Source of the DNA: Brachyhypopomus gauderio
Lineage: Eukaryota > Chordata > Actinopteri > Gymnotiformes > Hypopomidae
Length of the DNA: 64,000 nucleotides
Direction of reading: 5' to 3'
NCBI RefSeq assembly: GCF_052324685.1
Contig: NC_135211.1
Coordinates: 7,732,386-7,796,385, forward strand
Positions 47,194 to 59,733 of the stretch are shown piece after piece. The notes beneath the pieces are model-generated. The model saw only the letters and a list, made by a program, of their open reading frames with translations, was not told the origin of the DNA and searched no databases. The first letter of the stretch is position 1. Every line of letters starts with the position of its first letter. Made by a program: the position numbers and the translations under genes.

Positions 47194-47275
47194 GGTAGCG
47201 TGGCCGAGTGGTCTAAGGCGCTGGATTTAAGCTCCATTCTCTTCGGAGGCGTGGGTTCCAATCCCACCGCTACCA
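47194..47275 (+). tRNA. tRNA-Leu-TAA: tRNA-Leu(UAA), unit 61, C57, hybrid spacer
   Basis: Copy of unit 56. TTTT stop at 47283-47286. Confidence 0.83.
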
Positions 47276-47977
47276 AGTGGAGTTTTACAAACACTCACGG
47301 TCAGTTGTGCCCCTGCCAAATCACTTGTCTATGTGAAAAGAAGAAAACGAGTAGTGAAAAGAAAGAAGAAGCAGCAACTCATCCATCATCAAGTCATCCT
47401 TTCCAAGTCCCTTTAAATGCCATCTGCAGGGGTTTTAACTTGCTGTTCATATTTTTGTTGCTTAATATTTCATATAGCTAAATGATATGCAAGTCATTAA
47501 TGACACATAAGCAGCAGCAATCCACTCAAGATGGGCCTTTTAATTATCCAAGGAGTTCAAGCTGGTATGTCAAAATGGGAACGGTGCTGTGTCCCTCCAA
47601 GAAAACGACTTGATACAAATATGCTATGTACACTACCAGATTGTCATGTACTCTGAGTCTAAGCTGTGAGAATTCATAGCACACCAATAAACCCATGCTG
47701 AAATTGGAACATTTGTAATGTGCAGGGTGTTAAAAGGCCGGACGATAAAACGTAAGCGTTCATCTACTTATTCAGAATGGCAGGAGAAGAAAGAAGATCA
47801 AGTAGTGACATATCCTGCCAGGATGCCTTTTGCAAAGTGTTGTATGTGACTGTGTACTGAGGCGAGGTTGAAGAGGAAGCTGCTTTTATGAGACTGGAAA
47901 TGATGATTCTTGCCTCTTCCAATTCAACATAAATTCACCTTCTTTCGTGAAAAAGTCGGCAAAGTCTTCTTCATAGA

Positions 47978-48059
47978 GGTAGCATGGCCGAGTGGTCTAA
48001 GGCGCTGGATTTAAGCTCCATTCTCTTCGGAGGCGTGGGTTCAAATCCCACTGCTACCA
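47978..48059 (+). tRNA. tRNA-Leu-TAA: tRNA-Leu(UAA), unit 62, compensated A7-U66
   Basis: Opens the expanded B block; 783 bp to unit 63. TTTT stop at 48067-48070. Confidence 0.9.
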
Positions 48060-48760
48060 AGTGGAGTTTTACAAACACCCACGGTCAGTTGTGCCCCTGC
48101 CAAATCACTTGTCTATGTGAAAAGAAGAAAACGAGTAGCGAAAAGAAAGAAGAAGCAGCAACTCATCCATCATCGTCATCCTTTCCAAGTCCCTTTAAAT
48201 GCCATCTGCAGGGGTTTTAACTTGCTGTTCATATTTTTGTTGCTTAATATTTCATATAGCTAAATGATATGCAAGTCATTAATGACACATAAGCAGCAGC
48301 AATCCACTCAAGATGGGCCTTTTAATTATCCAAGGAGTTCAAGCTGGTATGTCAAAATGAGAACGGTGCTGTGTCCCTCCAAGAAAACGACTTGATACAA
48401 ATATGCTATGTACACTACCAGATTGTCATGTACTCTGAGTCTAAGCTGTGAGAATTCATAGCACACCAATAAACCCATGCTGAAATTGGAACATTTGTAA
48501 TGTGCAGGGTGTTAAAAGGCCGGACGATAAAACGTAAGCGTTCATCTACTTATTCAGAATGGCAGGAGAAGAAAGAAGATCAAGTAGTGACATATCCTGC
48601 CAGGATGCCTTTTGCAAAGTGTTGTATGTGACTGTGTGCATAAGGCGACGTTGAAGACGAAGCTGCTTTTATCAGACTGGAAATGATGATTCTTGCCTCT
48701 TCCAATTCAACATAAATTTACCTTCTTTCGTGAAAAAGTCGGCAAAGACTTCTTCATAGA

Positions 48761-48842
48761 GGTAGCGTGGCCGAGTGGTCTAAGGCGCTGGATTTAAGCT
48801 CCATTCTCTTCGGAGGCGTGGGTTCAAATCCCACCGCTACCA
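48761..48842 (+). tRNA. tRNA-Leu-TAA: tRNA-Leu(UAA), unit 63, consensus
   Basis: Consensus after the GTGCATAAGG signature. Its downstream GAGTAGCG differs from unit 48 (GAGTAGTG) but matches unit 76. TTTT stop at 48850-48853. Confidence 0.92.
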
Positions 48843-49544
48843 AGTGGAGTTTTACAAACACTCACGGTCAGTTGTGCCCCTGCCAAATCACTTGTCTATG
48901 TGAAAAGAAGAAAACGAGTAGCGAAAAGAAAGAAGAAGCAGCAACTCATCCATCATCAAGTCATCCTTTCCAAGTCCCTTTAAATGCCATCTGCAGGGGT
49001 TTTAACTTGCTGTTCATATTTTTGTTGCTTAATATTTCATATAGCTAAATGATATGCAAGTCATTTATGACACATAAGCAGCAGCAATCCACTCAAGATG
49101 GGCCTTTTAATTATCCAAGGAGTTCAAGCAGGTATGTCAAAATGGGAACGGTGCTGTGTCCCTCCAAGAAAACGACTTGATACAAGTATGCTATGTACAC
49201 TACCAGATTGTCATGTACTCTGAGTCTAAGCTGTGAGAATTCATAGCACACCAATAAACCCATGCTGAAATTGGAACATTTGTAACGTGCAGGGTGTTAA
49301 AAGGCCGGACGATAAAACGTAAGCGTTCATCTACTTATTCAGAATGGCAGGAGAAGAAAGAAGATCAAGTAGTGACATATCCTGCCAGGATGCCTTTTGC
49401 AAAGTGTTGTATGTGACTGTGTGCTGAGGCGAGGTTGAAGAGGAAGCTGCTTTTATCAGACTGGAAATGATGATTCTTGCCTCTTCCAATTCAACATAAA
49501 TTCACCTTCTTTCGTGAAAAAGTCGGCAAAGACTTCTTCATAGA

Positions 49545-49626
49545 GGTAGCGTGGCCGAGTGGTCTAAGGCGCTGGATTTAAGCTCCATTCTCGTCGGAGG
49601 CGTGGGTTCAAATCCCACCGCTACCA
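49545..49626 (+). tRNA. tRNA-Leu-TAA: tRNA-Leu(UAA), unit 64, GTCG variable loop
   Basis: As unit 49. The spacer adds GGAACAGTG, shared with unit 77. TTTT stop at 49634-49637. Confidence 0.9.
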
Positions 49627-50328
49627 AGTGGAGTTTTACAAACACTCACGGTCAGTTGTGCCCCTGCCAAATCACTTGTCTATGTGAAAAGAAGAAAACG
49701 AGTAGCGAAAAGAAAGAAGAAGCAGCAACTCATCCATCATCAAGTCATCCTTTCCAAGTCCCTTTAAATGCCATCTGCAGGGGTTTTAACTTGCTGTTCA
49801 TATTTTTGTTGCTTAATATTTCATATAGCTAAATGATATGCAAGTCATTTATGACACATAAGCAGCAGCAATCCACTCAAGATGGGCCTTTTAATTATCC
49901 AAGGAGTTCAAGCAGGTATGTCAAAATGGGAACAGTGCTGTGTCCCTCCAAGAAAACAACTTGATACAAGTATGCTATGTACACTACCAGATTGTCATGT
50001 ACTCTGAGTCTAAGCTGTGAGAATTCATAGCACACCAATAAACCCATGCTGAAATTGGAACATTTGTAATGTGCAGGGTGTTAAAAGGCCGGACGATAAA
50101 ACGTAAGCGTTCATCTACTTATTCAGAATGGCAGGAGAAGAAAGAAGATCAAGTAGTGACATATCCTGCCAGGATGCCTTTTGCAAAGTGTTGTATGTGA
50201 CTGTGTGCTGAGGCGAGGTTGAAGAGGAAGCTGCTTTTATCAGACTGGAAATGATGATTCTTGCCTCTTCCAATTCAACATAAATTCACCTTCTTTCGTG
50301 AAAAAGTCGGCAAAGACTTCTTTATAGA

Positions 50329-50410
50329 GGTAGCGTGGCCGAGTGGTCTAAGGCGCTGGATTTAAGCTCCATTCTCTTCGGAGGCGTGGGTTCAAATCCC
50401 ACCGCTACCA
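50329..50410 (+). tRNA. tRNA-Leu-TAA: tRNA-Leu(UAA), unit 65, consensus
   Basis: Consensus with the unit 21 spacer markers. TTTT stop at 50418-50421. Confidence 0.92.
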
Positions 50411-51112
50411 AGTGGAGTTTTACAAACACTCACGGTCAGTTGTGCCCCTGCCAAATCACTTGTCTATGTGAAAAGAAGAAAACGAGTAGTGAAAAGAAAG
50501 AAGAAGCAGCAACTCATCCATCATCAAGTCATCCTTTCCAAGTCCCTTTAAATGCCATCTGCAGGGGTTTTAACTTGCTGTTCATATTTTTGTTGCTTAA
50601 TATTTCATATAGCTAAATGATATGCAAGTCATTTATGACACATAAGCAGCAGCAATCCACTCAAGATGGGCCTTTTATTTATCCAAGGAGTTCAAGCATG
50701 TATGTCAAAATGGGAACGGTGCTGTGTCCCTCCAAGAAAACGACTTGATACAAGTATGCTATGTACACTACCAGATTGTCATGTACTCTGAGTCTAAGCT
50801 GTGAGAATTCATAGCACACCAATAAACCCATGCTCAAATTGGAACATTTGTAACGTGCAGGGTGTTAAAAGGCCGGACGATAAAACGTAAGCGTTCATCT
50901 ACTTATTCAGAATGGCAGGAGAAGAAAGAAGATCACGTAGTGACATATCCTGCCAGGATGCCTTTTGCAAAGTGTTGTATGTGACTGTGTGCTGAGGCGA
51001 GGTTGAAGAGGAAACTGCTTTTATCAGACTGGAAATGATGATTCTTGCCTCTTCCAATTCAACATAAATTCACCTTCTTTCGTGAAAAAGTCGGCAAAGA
51101 CTTCTTCATAGA

Positions 51113-51194
51113 GGTAGCGTGGCCGAGTGGTCTAAGGCGCTGGATTTAAGCTCCATTCTCTTCGGAGGCGTGGGTTCAAATCCCACCGCTACCA
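51113..51194 (+). tRNA. tRNA-Leu-TAA: tRNA-Leu(UAA), unit 66, consensus
   Basis: Consensus T loop (A57), although it sits where unit 51 has C57. It starts the three-unit insertion of this block. TTTT stop at 51202-51205. Confidence 0.92.
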
Positions 51195-51896
51195 AGTGGA
51201 GTTTTACAAACACTCACGGTCAGTTGTGCCCCTGCCAAATCACTTGTCTATGTGAAAAGAAGAAAACGAGTAGCGAAAAGAAAGAAGAAGCAGCAACTCA
51301 TCCATCATCAAGTCATCCTTTCCAAGTCCCTTTAAATGCCATCTGCAGGGGTTTTAACTTGCTGTTCATATTTTTGTTGCTTAATATTTCATATAGCTAA
51401 ATGATATGCAAGTCATTAATGACACATAAGCAGCAGCAATCCACTCAAGATGGCCCTTTTAATTATCCAAGGAGTTCAAGCTGGTATGTCAAAATGGGAA
51501 CGGTGCTGTGTCCCTCCAAGAAAACGACTTGATACAAATATGCTATGTACACTACCAGATTGTCATGTACTCTGAGTCTAAGCTGTGAGAATTCATAGCA
51601 CACCAATAAACCCATGCTGAAATTGGAACATTTGTAATGTGCAGGGTGTTAAAAGGCCGGACGATAAAACGTAAGCGTTCATCTACTTATTCAGAATGGC
51701 AGGAGAAGAAAGAAGATCAAGTAGTGACATATCCTGCCAGGATGCCTTTTGCAATGTGTTGTATGTGACTGTGTGCTGAGGCGAGGTTGAAGAGGAAGCT
51801 GCTTTTATCAGACTGGAAATGATGATTCTTGCCTCTTCCAATTCAACATAAATTCACCTTCTTTCGTGAAAAAGTCGGCAAAGACTTCTTCATAGA

Positions 51897-51978
51897 GGTA
51901 GCGTGGCTGTGTGGTCTAAGGCGCTGCATTTAAGCTCCATTCTCGTTCGAGGCGTGGGTTCAAATCCCACCGCTACCA
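51897..51978 (+). tRNA. tRNA-Leu-TAA: tRNA-Leu(UAA), unit 67, decayed (U12, U14, C30)
   Basis: Same tRNA as units 26 and 33, placed far from them inside the higher-order region. Downstream private variant CAAGGTGGCC. TTTT stop at 51986-51989. Confidence 0.65.
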
Positions 51979-52680
51979 AGTGGAGTTTTACAAACACTCA
52001 CGGTCAGTTGTGCCCCTGCCAAATCACTTGTCTATGTGAAAAGAAGAAAACGAGTAGCGAAAAGAAAGAAGAAGCAGCAACTCATCCATCATCAAGTCAT
52101 CCTTTCCAAGTCCCTTTAAATGCCATCTGCAGGGGTTTTAACTTGCTGTTCATATTTTTGTTGCTTAATATTTCATATAGCTAAATGATATGCAAGTCAT
52201 TAATGACACATAAGCAGCAGCAATCCACTCAAGGTGGCCCTTTTAATTATCCAAGGAGTTCAAGCTGGTATGTCAAAATGGGAACGGTGCTGTGTCCCTC
52301 CAAGAAAACGACTTGATACAAATATGCTATGTACACTACCAGATTGTCATGTACTCTGAGTCTAAGCTGTGAGAATTCATAGCACACCAATAAACCCATG
52401 CTGAAATTGGAACATTTGTAATGTGCAGGGTGTTAAAAGGCCGGACGATAAAACGTAAGCGTTCATCTACTTATTCAGAATGGCAGGAGAAGAAAGAAGA
52501 TCAAGTAGTGACATATCCTGCCAGGATGCCTTTTGCAAAGTGTTGTATGTGACTGTGTGCTGAGGCGAGGTTGAAGAGGAAGCTGCTTTTATCAGACTGG
52601 AAATGATGATTCTTGCCTCTTCCAATTCAACATAAATTCACCTTCTTTCGTGAAAAAGTCGGCAAAGACTTCTTTATAGA

Positions 52681-52762
52681 GGTAGCGTGGCCGAGTGGTC
52701 TAAGGCGCTGGATTTAAGCTCCATTCTCTTCGGAGGCGTGGGTTCAAATCCCACCGCTACCA
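52681..52762 (+). tRNA. tRNA-Leu-TAA: tRNA-Leu(UAA), unit 68, consensus
   Basis: Consensus; repeats units 50 and 65 including the spacer marker set. TTTT stop at 52770-52773. Confidence 0.92.
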
Positions 52763-53464
52763 AGTGGAGTTTTACAAACACTCACGGTCAGTTGTGCCCC
52801 TGCCAAATCACTTGTCTATGTGAAAAGAAGAAAACGAGTAGTGAAAAGAAAGAAGAAGCAGCAACTCATCCATCATCAAGTCATCCTTTCCAAGTCCCTT
52901 TAAATGCCATCTGCAGGGGTTTTAACTTGCTGTTCATATTTTTGTTGCTTAATATTTCATATAGCTAAATGATATGCAAGTCATTTATGACACATAAGCA
53001 GCAGCAATCCACTCAAGATGGGCCTTTTATTTATCCAAGGAGTTCAAGCATGTATGTCAAAATGGGAACGGTGCTGTGTCCCTCCAAGAAAACGACTTGA
53101 TACAAGTATGCTATGTACACTACCAGATTGTCATGTACTCTGAGTCTAAGCTGTGAGAATTCATAGCACACCAATAAACCCATGCTCAAATTGGAACATT
53201 TGTAACGTGCAGGGTGTTAAAAGGCCGGACGATAAAACGTAAGCGTTCATCTACTTATTCAGAATGGCAGGAGAAGAAAGAAGATCACGTAGTGACATAT
53301 CCTGCCAGGATGCCTTTTGCAAAGTGTTGTATGTGACTGTGTGCTGAGGCGAGGTTGAAGAGGAAACTGCTTTTATCAGACTGGAAATGATGATTCTTGC
53401 CTCTTCCAATTCAACATAAATTCACCTTCTTTCGTGAAAAAGTCGGCAAAGACTTCTTCATAGA

Positions 53465-53546
53465 GGTAGCGTGGCCGAGTGGTCTAAGGCGCTGGATTTA
53501 AGCTCCATTCTCTTCGGAGGCGTGGGTTCCAATCCCACCGCTACCA
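53465..53546 (+). tRNA. tRNA-Leu-TAA: tRNA-Leu(UAA), unit 69, C57
   Basis: C57; copy of unit 51 at +14,107 bp. TTTT stop at 53554-53557. Confidence 0.83.
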
Positions 53547-54248
53547 AGTGGAGTTTTACAAACACTCACGGTCAGTTGTGCCCCTGCCAAATCACTTGTC
53601 TATGTGAAAAGAAGAAAACGAGTAGTGAAAAGAAAGAAGAAGCAGCAACTCATCCATCATCAAGTCATCCTTTCCAAGTCCCTTTAAATGCCATCTGCAG
53701 GGGTTTTAACTTGCTGTTCATATTTTTGTTGCTTAATATTTCATATAGCTAAATGATATGCAAGTCATTAATGACACATAAGCAGCAGCAATCCACTCAA
53801 GATGGGCCTTTTAATTATCCAAGGAGTTCAAGCTGGTATGTCAAAATGGGAACGGTGCTGTGTCCCTCCAAGAAAACGACTTGATACAAATATGCTATGT
53901 ACACTACCAGATTGTCATGTACTCTGAGTCTAAGCTGTGAGAATTCATAGCACACCAATAAACCCATGCTGAAATTGGAACATTTGTAATGTGCAGGGTG
54001 TTAAAAGGCCGGACGATAAAACGTAAGCGTTCATCTACTTATTCAGAATGGCAGGAGAAGAAAGAAGATCAAGTAGTGACATATCCTGCCAGGATGCCTT
54101 TTGCAAAGTGTTGTATGTGACTGTGTACTGAGGCGAGGTTGAAGAGGAAGCTGCTTTTATGAGACTGGAAATGATGATTCTTGCCTCTTCCAATTCAACA
54201 TAAATTCACCTTCTTTCGTGAAAAAGTCGGCAAAGTCTTCTTCATAGA

Positions 54249-54330
54249 GGTAGCATGGCCGAGTGGTCTAAGGCGCTGGATTTAAGCTCCATTCTCTTCG
54301 GAGGCGTGGGTTCAAATCCCACTGCTACCA
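54249..54330 (+). tRNA. tRNA-Leu-TAA: tRNA-Leu(UAA), unit 70, compensated A7-U66
   Basis: Opens the fourth A block. TTTT stop at 54338-54341. Confidence 0.9.
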
Positions 54331-55030
54331 AGTGGAGTTTTACAAACACCCACGGTCAGTTGTGCCCCTGCCAAATCACTTGTCTATGTGAAAAGAAGAA
54401 AACGAGTAGCGAAAAGAAAGAAGAAGCAGCAACTCATCCATCATCGTCATCCTTTCCAAGTCCCTTTAAATGCCATCTGCAGGGGTTTTAACTTGCTGTT
54501 CATATTTTTGTTGCTTAATATTTCATATAGCTAAATGATATGCAAGTCATTAATGACACATAAGCAGCAGCAATCCACTCAAGATGGGCCTTTTAATTAT
54601 CCAAGGAGTTCAAGCTGGTATGTCAAAATGGGAACGGTGCTGTGTCCCTCCAAGAAAACGACTTGATACAAATATGCTATGTACACTACCAGATTGTCAT
54701 GTACTCTGAGTCTAAGCTGTGAGAATTCATAGCACACCAATAAACCCATGCTGAAATTGGAACATTTGTAATGTGCAGGGTGTTAAAAGGCCGGACGATA
54801 AAACGTAAGCGTTCATCTACTTATTCAGAATGGCAGGAGAAGAAAGAAGATCAAGTAGTGACATATCCTGCCAGGATGCCTTTTGCAAAGTGTTGTATGT
54901 GACTGTGTGCTGAGGCGAGGTTGAAGAGGAAGCTGCTTTTATCAGACTGGAAATGATGATTCTTGCCTCTTCCAATTCAACATAAATTCACCTTCTTTCT
55001 TGAAAAAGTCGGCAAAGACTTCTTCATAGA

Positions 55031-55112
55031 GGTAGCGTGGCCGAGTGGTCTAAGGCGCTGGATTTAAGCTCCATTCTCTTCGGAGGCGTGGGTTCAAATC
55101 CCACCGCTACAA
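55031..55112 (+). tRNA. tRNA-Leu-TAA: tRNA-Leu(UAA), unit 71, A72
   Basis: G1-A72 mismatch; A-block position two. TTTT stop at 55120-55123. Confidence 0.8.
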
Positions 55113-55814
55113 AGTGGAGTTTTACAAACACTCACGGTCAGTTGTGCCCCTGCCAAATCACTTGTCTATGTGAAAAGAAGAAAACGAGTAGCGAAAAGAA
55201 AGAAGAAGCAGCAACTCATCCATCATCAAGTCATCCTTTCCAAGTCCCTTTAAATGCCATCTGCAGGGGTTTTAACTTGCTGTTCATATTTTTGTTGCTT
55301 AATATTTCATATAGCTAAATGATATGCAAGTCATTTATGACACATAAGCAGCAGCAATCCACTCAAGATGGGCCTTTTAATTATCCAAGGAGTTCAAGCA
55401 GGTATGTCAAAATGGGAACGGTGCTGTGTCCCTCCAAGAAAACGACTTGATACAAGTATGCTATGTACACTACCAGATTGTCATGTACTCTGAGTCTCAG
55501 CTGTGAGAATTCATAGCACACCAATAAACCCATGCTGAAATTGGAACATTTGTAATGTGCAGGGTGTTAAAAGGCCGGACGATAAAACGTAAGCGTTCAT
55601 CTACTTATTCAGAATGGCAGGAGAAGAAAGAAGATCAAGTAGTGACATATCCTGCCAGGATGCCTTTTGCAAAGTGTTGTATGTGACTGTGTGCTGAGGC
55701 GAGGTTGAAGAGGAAGCTGCTTTTATCAGACTGGAAATGATGATTCTTGCCTCTTCCAATTCAACATAAATTCACCTTCTTTCGTGAAAAAGTCGGCAAA
55801 GACTTCTTTATAGA

Positions 55815-55896
55815 GGTAGCGTGGCCGAGTGGTCTAAGGCGCTGGATTTAAGCTCCATTCTCTTCGGAGGCGTGGGTTCAAATCCCACCGCTACCA
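55815..55896 (+). tRNA. tRNA-Leu-TAA: tRNA-Leu(UAA), unit 72, consensus
   Basis: Consensus; A-block position three. TTTT stop at 55904-55907. Confidence 0.92.
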
Positions 55897-56598
55897 AGTG
55901 GAGTTTTACAAACACTCACGGTCAGTTGTGCCCCTGCCAAATCACTTGTCTATGTGAAAAGAAGAAAACGAGTAGTGAAAAGAAAGAAGAAGCAGCAACT
56001 CATCCATCATCAAGTCATCCTTTCCAAGTCCCTTTAAATGCCATCTGCAGGGGTTTTAACTTGCTGTTCATATTTTTGTTGCTTAATATTTCATATAGCT
56101 AAATGATATGCAAGTCATTAATGACACATAAGCAGCAGCAATCCACTCAAGATGGCCCTTTTAATTATCCAAGGAGTTCAAGCTGGTATGTCAAAATGGG
56201 AACGGTGCTGTGTCCCTCCAAGAAAACGACTTGATACAAATATGCTATGTACACTACCAGATTGTCATGTACTCTGAGTCTAAGCTGTGAGAATTCATAG
56301 CACACCAATAAACCCATGCTGAAATTGGAACATTTGTAATGTGCAGGGTGTTAAAAGGCCGGACGATAAAACGTAAGCGTTCATCTACTTATTCAGAATG
56401 GCAGGAGAAGAAAGAAGATCAAGTAGTGACATATCCTGCCAGGATGCCTTTTGCAAAGTGTTGTATATGACTGTGTGCTGAGGCGAGGTTGAAGAGGAAG
56501 CTGCTTTTATCAGACTGGAAATGATGATTCTTGCCTCTTCCAATTCAACATAAATTCACCTTCTTTCGTGAAAAAGTCGGCAAAGACTTCTTCATAGA

Positions 56599-56680
56599 GG
56601 TAGCGTGGCCGAGTGGTCTAAGGCGCTGGATTTAAGCTCCGTTCTCTTCGGAGGCGTGGGTTCCAATCCCACCGCTACCA
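56599..56680 (+). tRNA. tRNA-Leu-TAA: tRNA-Leu(UAA), unit 73, C57 and G42
   Basis: A42 to G gives a U28-G42 wobble next to the C27-U43 mismatch, plus C57. The preceding spacer has the private GTATATGAC. TTTT stop at 56688-56691. Confidence 0.8.
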
Positions 56681-57382
56681 AGTGGAGTTTTACAAACACT
56701 CACGGTCAGTTGTGCCCCTGCCAAATCACTTGTCTATGTGAAAAGAAGAAAACGAGTAGTGAAAAGAAAGAAGAAGCAGCAACTCATCCATCATCAAGTC
56801 ATCCTTTCCAAGTCCCTTTAAATGCCATCTGCAGGGGTTTTAACTTGCTGTTCATATTTTTGTTGCTTAATATTTCATATAGCTAAATGATATGCAAGTC
56901 ATTAATGACACATAAGCAGCAGCAATCCACTCAAGATGGGCCTTTTAATTATCCAAGGAGTTCAAGCTGGTATGTCAAAATGGGAACGGTGCTGTGTCCC
57001 TCCAAGAAAACGACTTGATACAAATATGCTATGTACACTACCAGATTGTCATGTACTCTGAGTCTAAGCTGTGAGAATTCATAGCACACCAATAAACCCA
57101 TGCTGAAATTGGAACATTTGTAATGTGCAGGGTGTTAAAAGGCCGGACGATAAAACGTAAGCGTTCATCTACTTATTCAGAATGGCAGGAGAAGAAAGAA
57201 GATCAAGTAGTGACATATCCTGCCAGGATGCCTTTTGCAAAGTGTTGTATGTGACTGTGTACTGAGGCGAGGTTGAAGAGGAAGCTGCTTTTATGAGACT
57301 GGAAATGATGATTCTTGCCTCTTCCAATTCAACATAAATTCACCTTCTTTCGTGAAAAAGTCGGCAAAGACTTCTTCATAGA

Positions 57383-57464
57383 GGTAGCGTGGCCGAGTGG
57401 TCTAAGGCGCTGGATTTAAGCTCCATTCTCTTCGGAGGCGTGGGTTCCAATCCCACCGCTACCA
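57383..57464 (+). tRNA. tRNA-Leu-TAA: tRNA-Leu(UAA), unit 74, C57, hybrid spacer
   Basis: Copy of units 46, 56 and 61. TTTT stop at 57472-57475. Confidence 0.83.
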
Positions 57465-58166
57465 AGTGGAGTTTTACAAACACTCACGGTCAGTTGTGCC
57501 CCTGCCAAATCACTTGTCTATGTGAAAAGAAGAAAACGAGTAGTGAAAAGAAAGAAGAAGCAGCAACTCATCCATCATCAAGTCATCCTTTCCAAGTCCC
57601 TTTAAATGCCATCTGCAGGGGTTTTAACTTGCTGTTCATATTTTTGTTGCTTAATATTTCATATAGCTAAATGATATGCAAGTCATTAATGACACATAAG
57701 CAGCAGCAATCCACTCAAGATGGGCCTTTTAATTATCCAAGGAGTTCAAGCTGGTATGTCAAAATGGGAACGGTGCTGTGTCCCTCCAAGAAAACGACTT
57801 GATACAAATATGCTATGTACACTACCAGATTGTCATGTACTCTGAGTCTAAGCTGTGAGAATTCATAGCACACCAATAAACCCATGCTGAAATTGGAACA
57901 TTTGTAATGTGCAGGGTGTTAAAAGGCCGGACGATAAAACGTAAGCGTTCATCTACTTATTCAGAATGGCAGGAGAAGAAAGAAGATCAAGTAGTGACAT
58001 ATCCTGCCAGGATGCCTTTTGCAAAGTGTTGTATGTGACTGTGTACTGAGGCGAGGTTGAAGAGGAAGCTGCTTTTATGAGACTGGAAATGATGATTCTT
58101 GCCTCTTCCAATTCAACATAAATTCACCTTCTTTCGTGAAAAAGTCGGCAAAGTCTTCTTCATAGA

Positions 58167-58248
58167 GGTAGCATGGCCGAGTGGTCTAAGGCGCTGGATT
58201 TAAGCTCCATTCTCTTCGGAGGCGTGGGTTCAAATCCCACTGCTACCA
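58167..58248 (+). tRNA. tRNA-Leu-TAA: tRNA-Leu(UAA), unit 75, compensated A7-U66
   Basis: Opens the third B block; copy of unit 62 at +10,189 bp. TTTT stop at 58256-58259. Confidence 0.9.
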
Positions 58249-58949
58249 AGTGGAGTTTTACAAACACCCACGGTCAGTTGTGCCCCTGCCAAATCACTTG
58301 TCTATGTGAAAAGAAGAAAACGAGTAGCGAAAAGAAAGAAGAAGCAGCAACTCATCCATCATCGTCATCCTTTCCAAGTCCCTTTAAATGCCATCTGCAG
58401 GGGTTTTAACTTGCTGTTCATATTTTTGTTGCTTAATATTTCATATAGCTAAATGATATGCAAGTCATTAATGACACATAAGCAGCAGCAATCCACTCAA
58501 GATGGGCCTTTTAATTATCCAAGGAGTTCAAGCTGGTATGTCAAAATGAGAACGGTGCTGTGTCCCTCCAAGAAAACGACTTGATACAAATATGCTATGT
58601 ACACTACCAGATTGTCATGTACTCTGAGTCTAAGCTGTGAGAATTCATAGCACACCAATAAACCCATGCTGAAATTGGAACATTTGTAATGTGCAGGGTG
58701 TTAAAAGGCCGGACGATAAAACGTAAGCGTTCATCTACTTATTCAGAATGGCAGGAGAAGAAAGAAGATCAAGTAGTGACATATCCTGCCAGGATGCCTT
58801 TTGCAAAGTGTTGTATGTGACTGTGTGCATAAGGCGACGTTGAAGACGAAGCTGCTTTTATCAGACTGGAAATGATGATTCTTGCCTCTTCCAATTCAAC
58901 ATAAATTTACCTTCTTTCGTGAAAAAGTCGGCAAAGACTTCTTCATAGA

Positions 58950-59031
58950 GGTAGCGTGGCCGAGTGGTCTAAGGCGCTGGATTTAAGCTCCATTCTCTTC
59001 GGAGGCGTGGGTTCAAATCCCACCGCTACCA
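58950..59031 (+). tRNA. tRNA-Leu-TAA: tRNA-Leu(UAA), unit 76, consensus
   Basis: Consensus; copy of unit 63. TTTT stop at 59039-59042. Confidence 0.92.
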
Positions 59032-59733
59032 AGTGGAGTTTTACAAACACTCACGGTCAGTTGTGCCCCTGCCAAATCACTTGTCTATGTGAAAAGAAGA
59101 AAACGAGTAGCGAAAAGAAAGAAGAAGCAGCAACTCATCCATCATCAAGTCATCCTTTCCAAGTCCCTTTAAATGCCATCTGCAGGGGTTTTAACTTGCT
59201 GTTCATATTTTTGTTGCTTAATATTTCATATAGCTAAATGATATGCAAGTCATTTATGACACATAAGCAGCAGCAATCCACTCAAGATGGGCCTTTTAAT
59301 TATCCAAGGAGTTCAAGCAGGTATGTCAAAATGGGAACGGTGCTGTGTCCCTCCAAGAAAACGACTTGATACAAGTATGCTATGTACACTACCAGATTGT
59401 CATGTACTCTGAGTCTAAGCTGTGAGAATTCATAGCACACCAATAAACCCATGCTGAAATTGGAACATTTGTAACGTGCAGGGTGTTAAAAGGCCGGACG
59501 ATAAAACGTAAGCGTTCATCTACTTATTCAGAATGGCAGGAGAAGAAAGAAGATCAAGTAGTGACATATCCTGCCAGGATGCCTTTTGCAAAGTGTTGTA
59601 TGTGACTGTGTGCTGAGGCGAGGTTGAAGAGGAAGCTGCTTTTATCAGACTGGAAATGATGATTCTTGCCTCTTCCAATTCAACATAAATTCACCTTCTT
59701 TCGTGAAAAAGTCGGCAAAGACTTCTTCATAGA

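Larger units (their letters stand above)
44060..47977 (+). repeat. 5-unit higher-order repeat, type A, copy 3
   Basis: Directly follows copy 2 at 3,918 bp. Copies 2 and 3 share G7-U66 in their fourth unit and differ visibly at AAAATGAGAACG. Confidence 0.87.
47978..54248 (+). repeat. Higher-order repeat, type B, copy 2, expanded to 8 units
   Basis: Starts like the other B copies (units 62-65) and ends like B copy 1 (units 68-69), with units 66-68 forming a 2,352-bp (3 x 784) insertion that includes decayed unit 67. Total length 6,271 bp. Confidence 0.8.
54249..58166 (+). repeat. 5-unit higher-order repeat, type A, copy 4
   Basis: Same class order as other A copies; unit 73 has private G42 and GTATATGAC. 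Confidence 0.85.
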
